DNA from: Firmicutes bacterium UBA4845
Lineage (GTDB): Bacteria; Bacillota; Clostridia; Tissierellales; Sedimentibacteraceae
Direction: 5' to 3'
Assembly: GCA_002399975.1 (NCBI GenBank)
Contig: DHER01000114.1
Location: forward strand, 1 to 64,000
DNA: 64,000 nucleotides
In this document: positions 62,488 to 64,000 of the stretch, in pieces
How positions within the stretch are numbered: the first letter of the stretch is position 1
Layout of the letters: each line of letters starts with the position of its first letter
Translations under genes and position numbers: made by a program
Notes under the pieces: generated by a model
Seen by the model: only the letters and a program-made list of their open reading frames with translations
What the model was told of the DNA's origin: nothing
The model's database searches: none

Positions 62488-63441
62488 ATGCGGATTAAAT
62501 CAAGAAAAGTAGTTATCATAGGTGCCGGACACGTGGGTTCACATGCAGGATATGCACTGGCTGCCCAGGGATTAGCAGAAGAAATAGTTTATATAGACGT
62601 AGATAAAAAAAAGGCAAAAGCTCAAGCGCTGGACATTTATGATGCCACAGTGTACCTTTCTCACAGGGTTGTGGTAAAAGTGGGAGATTATTCGGATGCT
62701 GCAGATGCTGAGCTTATGGTTATTGCAGCAGGACCTCTTCCAGATATAAATCAGACAAGAATGGATACCTTGGGAGATACTGTGAAAATTATGAAAGACG
62801 TGGTTGAAAACATTAAGGAATCCGGATTTGGCGGAATTATTGTAAGTATATCAAATCCTGCAGATGTAATTGCCCACTATATTCAGAATCAGTTAAACTA
62901 TCCACCTGAAAGAATTATTTCCACCAGTACAACTTTAGATTCGGCAAGGCTGAGAAGAGCATTGTCTCAGGCGTTGAACGTTGACCAGAAATCAATATGC
63001 GCCTATGTTATGGGAGAGCACGGAGAAAGCCAGATGGTTCCATGGTCTTCTGTTACAGTGGCAGGGAAACCTATAACTCAGCTTATAACAGAAAATCCTG
63101 AAAAATATGGCAGCTTGGATTTAAAATCAATTGCAGAGGAGGGGAGGTTAGGAGGTTGGCATGTGCTGGAAGGCAAAGGGTCTACCGAGTTCGGCATAGG
63201 AACATCATTGGCTGAAATTGCCCGGGCAATTTTATGTGATGAAAAAAGGATACTTCCGGTATCGGTTTTCCTGAATGGCCAGTATGGGCAGAAGGAATTA
63301 TATGCCAGTGTTCCAGCAGTTTTAGGAAATAACGGAGTAGAACAGATCATAGAAATTAACATGACAGAAGAAGAGAAAAAATTATTTAATAATTCCTGCA
63401 ATATTATGCGTGATAATTATTTGATTTCCCTTAAACTTTAA
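62488..63441 (+). CDS. L-lactate dehydrogenase family (L-2-hydroxyacid dehydrogenase)
   Basis: 317 aa with NAD motif IIGAGHVGSHAGYALA, the substrate-binding Arg in NQTRMDTLG, the Asp/Arg pair in TTLDSARLRRAL and the catalytic His in MGEHGES. The active-site loop (GPLPDINQTR) differs from the usual LDH sequence QKPGETR, suggesting a 2-hydroxy acid larger than lactate, as in L-2-hydroxyisocaproate dehydrogenase. It could feed the 2-hydroxyacyl-CoA pathway, but it is far away and not sigma-54-linked. Confidence 0.85.
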   Translation: MRIKSRKVVIIGAGHVGSHAGYALAAQGLAEEIVYIDVDKKKAKAQALDIYDATVYLSHRVVVKVGDYSDAADAELMVIAAGPLPDINQTRMDTLGDTVKIMKDVVENIKESGFGGIIVSISNPADVIAHYIQNQLNYPPERIISTSTTLDSARLRRALSQALNVDQKSICAYVMGEHGESQMVPWSSVTVAGKPITQLITENPEKYGSLDLKSIAEEGRLGGWHVLEGKGSTEFGIGTSLAEIARAILCDEKRILPVSVFLNGQYGQKELYASVPAVLGNNGVEQIIEINMTEEEKKLFNNSCNIMRDNYLISLKL

Positions 63442-63514
63442 AATACTGGAATGGAAAGTTTTATATAATGAATTGATATGTGATAAAAATATGATATAAT
63501 AATACTCAGAGGAA

Positions 63515-63584
63515 ACAAAGACTGACGTCTTTGTCTGATATGTATTTATTGAATCGGTGTGAAGCAAGCCGATAAGCGGATTGC
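63515..63584 (+). promoter_or_regulatory. Structured leader upstream of the gamma carbonic anhydrase gene
   Basis: A perfect hairpin ACAAAGAC-TGAC-GTCTTTGT (63515-63534) is followed by two overlapping, mutually exclusive stems: ATCGG/CCGAT (63553-63573) and GCAA-G-CCG/CGG-A-TTGC (63564-63584). The arrangement could switch, but no known riboswitch class is matched and no terminator is evident. Confidence 0.4.
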
Positions 63585-63609
63585 ACTTATGATATAATGG
63601 GAGGTATAT

Positions 63610-64000
63610 ATGATTAAAGAATTTGAAGGGACACTGCCCATAGTTAATGAGAAAACTTACATAGCGGAAGGTGCTGTACTTGTGGGTAATGTAATAATGG
63701 AAGAATTCAGCAGCGTATGGCACAATGCAGTTATAAGAGCAGATCTTACAACAATTAAAATAGGCAGATATTCAAATGTTCAGGATAATGCTGTAATTCA
63801 TGTTGAAGACGACAATGAGACGGTACTAGGTGATTATGTAACTGTAGGACATGGTGCAATACTTCATGGATGCAAAATAGAGGATCATTGCCTATTAGGC
63901 ATGGGGTCGATTGTTTTAAACGGAGCGGTAATAGGCAGAGGAAGTATTATAGGGGCAGGTACATTGGTTAAAGAAAATGCCGTCATACCTCCTTTTTCGT
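63610..64000 (+). CDS. Gamma carbonic anhydrase family protein (truncated by window end)
   Basis: ATG 63610 follows GGGAGG. The 130 residues available form left-handed beta-helix repeats. The three metal-ligand histidines are visible in NAVIHVED, VTVGHGAILHG. Family members hydrate CO2 or are inactive carriers related to YrdA/PaaY. The 3' end lies beyond the window. Confidence 0.9.
   Translation, partial: MIKEFEGTLPIVNEKTYIAEGAVLVGNVIMEEFSSVWHNAVIRADLTTIKIGRYSNVQDNAVIHVEDDNETVLGDYVTVGHGAILHGCKIEDHCLLGMGSIVLNGAVIGRGSIIGAGTLVKENAVIPPFS

Noticed and set aside
1..64000. tRNA, rRNA, CRISPR arrays, insertion sequences or prophage
   Set aside because: No tRNA T-loop signature with cloverleaf, no rRNA sequence, no regularly spaced repeats, and no transposase, integrase or phage structural protein was seen. 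The two small XRE genes alone do not indicate a prophage.

Overview
This window comes from a low-GC, endospore-forming anaerobe of the class Clostridia. The evidence is AT-rich sequence, strong AGGAGG ribosome sites with frequent TTG/GTG starts, a YtrH/YtrI sporulation pair, a Firmicutes-type class III fructose-bisphosphatase, many [4Fe-4S] acyl-CoA fermentation enzymes and sigma-54 catabolic promoters. A Sedimentibacter-like amino-acid or organic-acid fermenter would fit, but the genus is a guess. I saw no rRNA, tRNA, CRISPR array or intact transposon.

Layout. 1-1190: fluoride riboswitch driving two crcB (Fluc) genes. 1230-2290: a type I toxin/antitoxin-like locus and a decayed oxidoreductase fragment. 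2300-8250: tocopherol-cyclase-family protein, GNAT acetyltransferase, ferritin, an OpuABC-type osmoprotectant ABC transporter and a CsoR-type repressor. 8360-28230: the main catabolic region. It holds a 4-hydroxybutyryl-CoA dehydratase, a PAS-AAA+ sigma-54 activator, a LarA-like protein, an Nramp-fold transporter without the metal-binding motifs, an SDR, and an eleven-gene operon (acyl-CoA dehydrogenase, etfBA, hotdog dehydratase, crotonase, frameshifted thiolase, 3-hydroxyacyl-CoA dehydrogenase, HadBC-like 2-hydroxyacyl-CoA dehydratase, its activator, AbfT-like CoA-transferase). 28300-31460: SDR, YedE/TusA/DUF3343 selenium-sulfur genes, and a structured leader before an unknown gene. 31560-36090: a BceRSAB-type antimicrobial-peptide sensing and resistance module. 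36400-39640: glycosyltransferase/flippase cassette. 39790-48190: AcoR and the acetoin dehydrogenase operon. 48350-52915: two XRE regulators, a frameshifted GGDEF gene, fbp, ytrHI. 52986-64000: Fe-alcohol dehydrogenase, ArsR/MATE pair, AGCS symporter, the TIGR03916/TIGR03915 radical-SAM pair, a Phd/ParE-type toxin-antitoxin, rsgA, a Cys-rich protein, an L-lactate-dehydrogenase-family enzyme and a truncated gamma carbonic anhydrase.

How the genes fit together. Five -24/-12 promoters (8445, 12104, 15478 minus, 15910, 17049) surround one sigma-54 activator gene (10145-11875). Each has, upstream, a copy or variant of the palindrome GATGCA-N4-TGCATC. They appear to form one regulon that channels 4-hydroxy- and 2-hydroxy-acids through CoA thioesters to an enoyl-CoA, probably crotonyl-CoA. 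From there carbon could be reduced by the Bcd/Etf pair or cleaved to acetyl-CoA. A sixth sigma-54 promoter (42016), with a different 21-bp inverted repeat upstream, serves the acetoin operon and is presumably used by AcoR. These regulatory assignments are inferred from sequence only.

Genes with broken or uncertain reading frames: thiolase (21550-22757, one base missing), GGDEF protein (49185-49881, 11-A tract), oxidoreductase remnant (1747-2235), and a Lin0512 protein whose natural start may be ACG.
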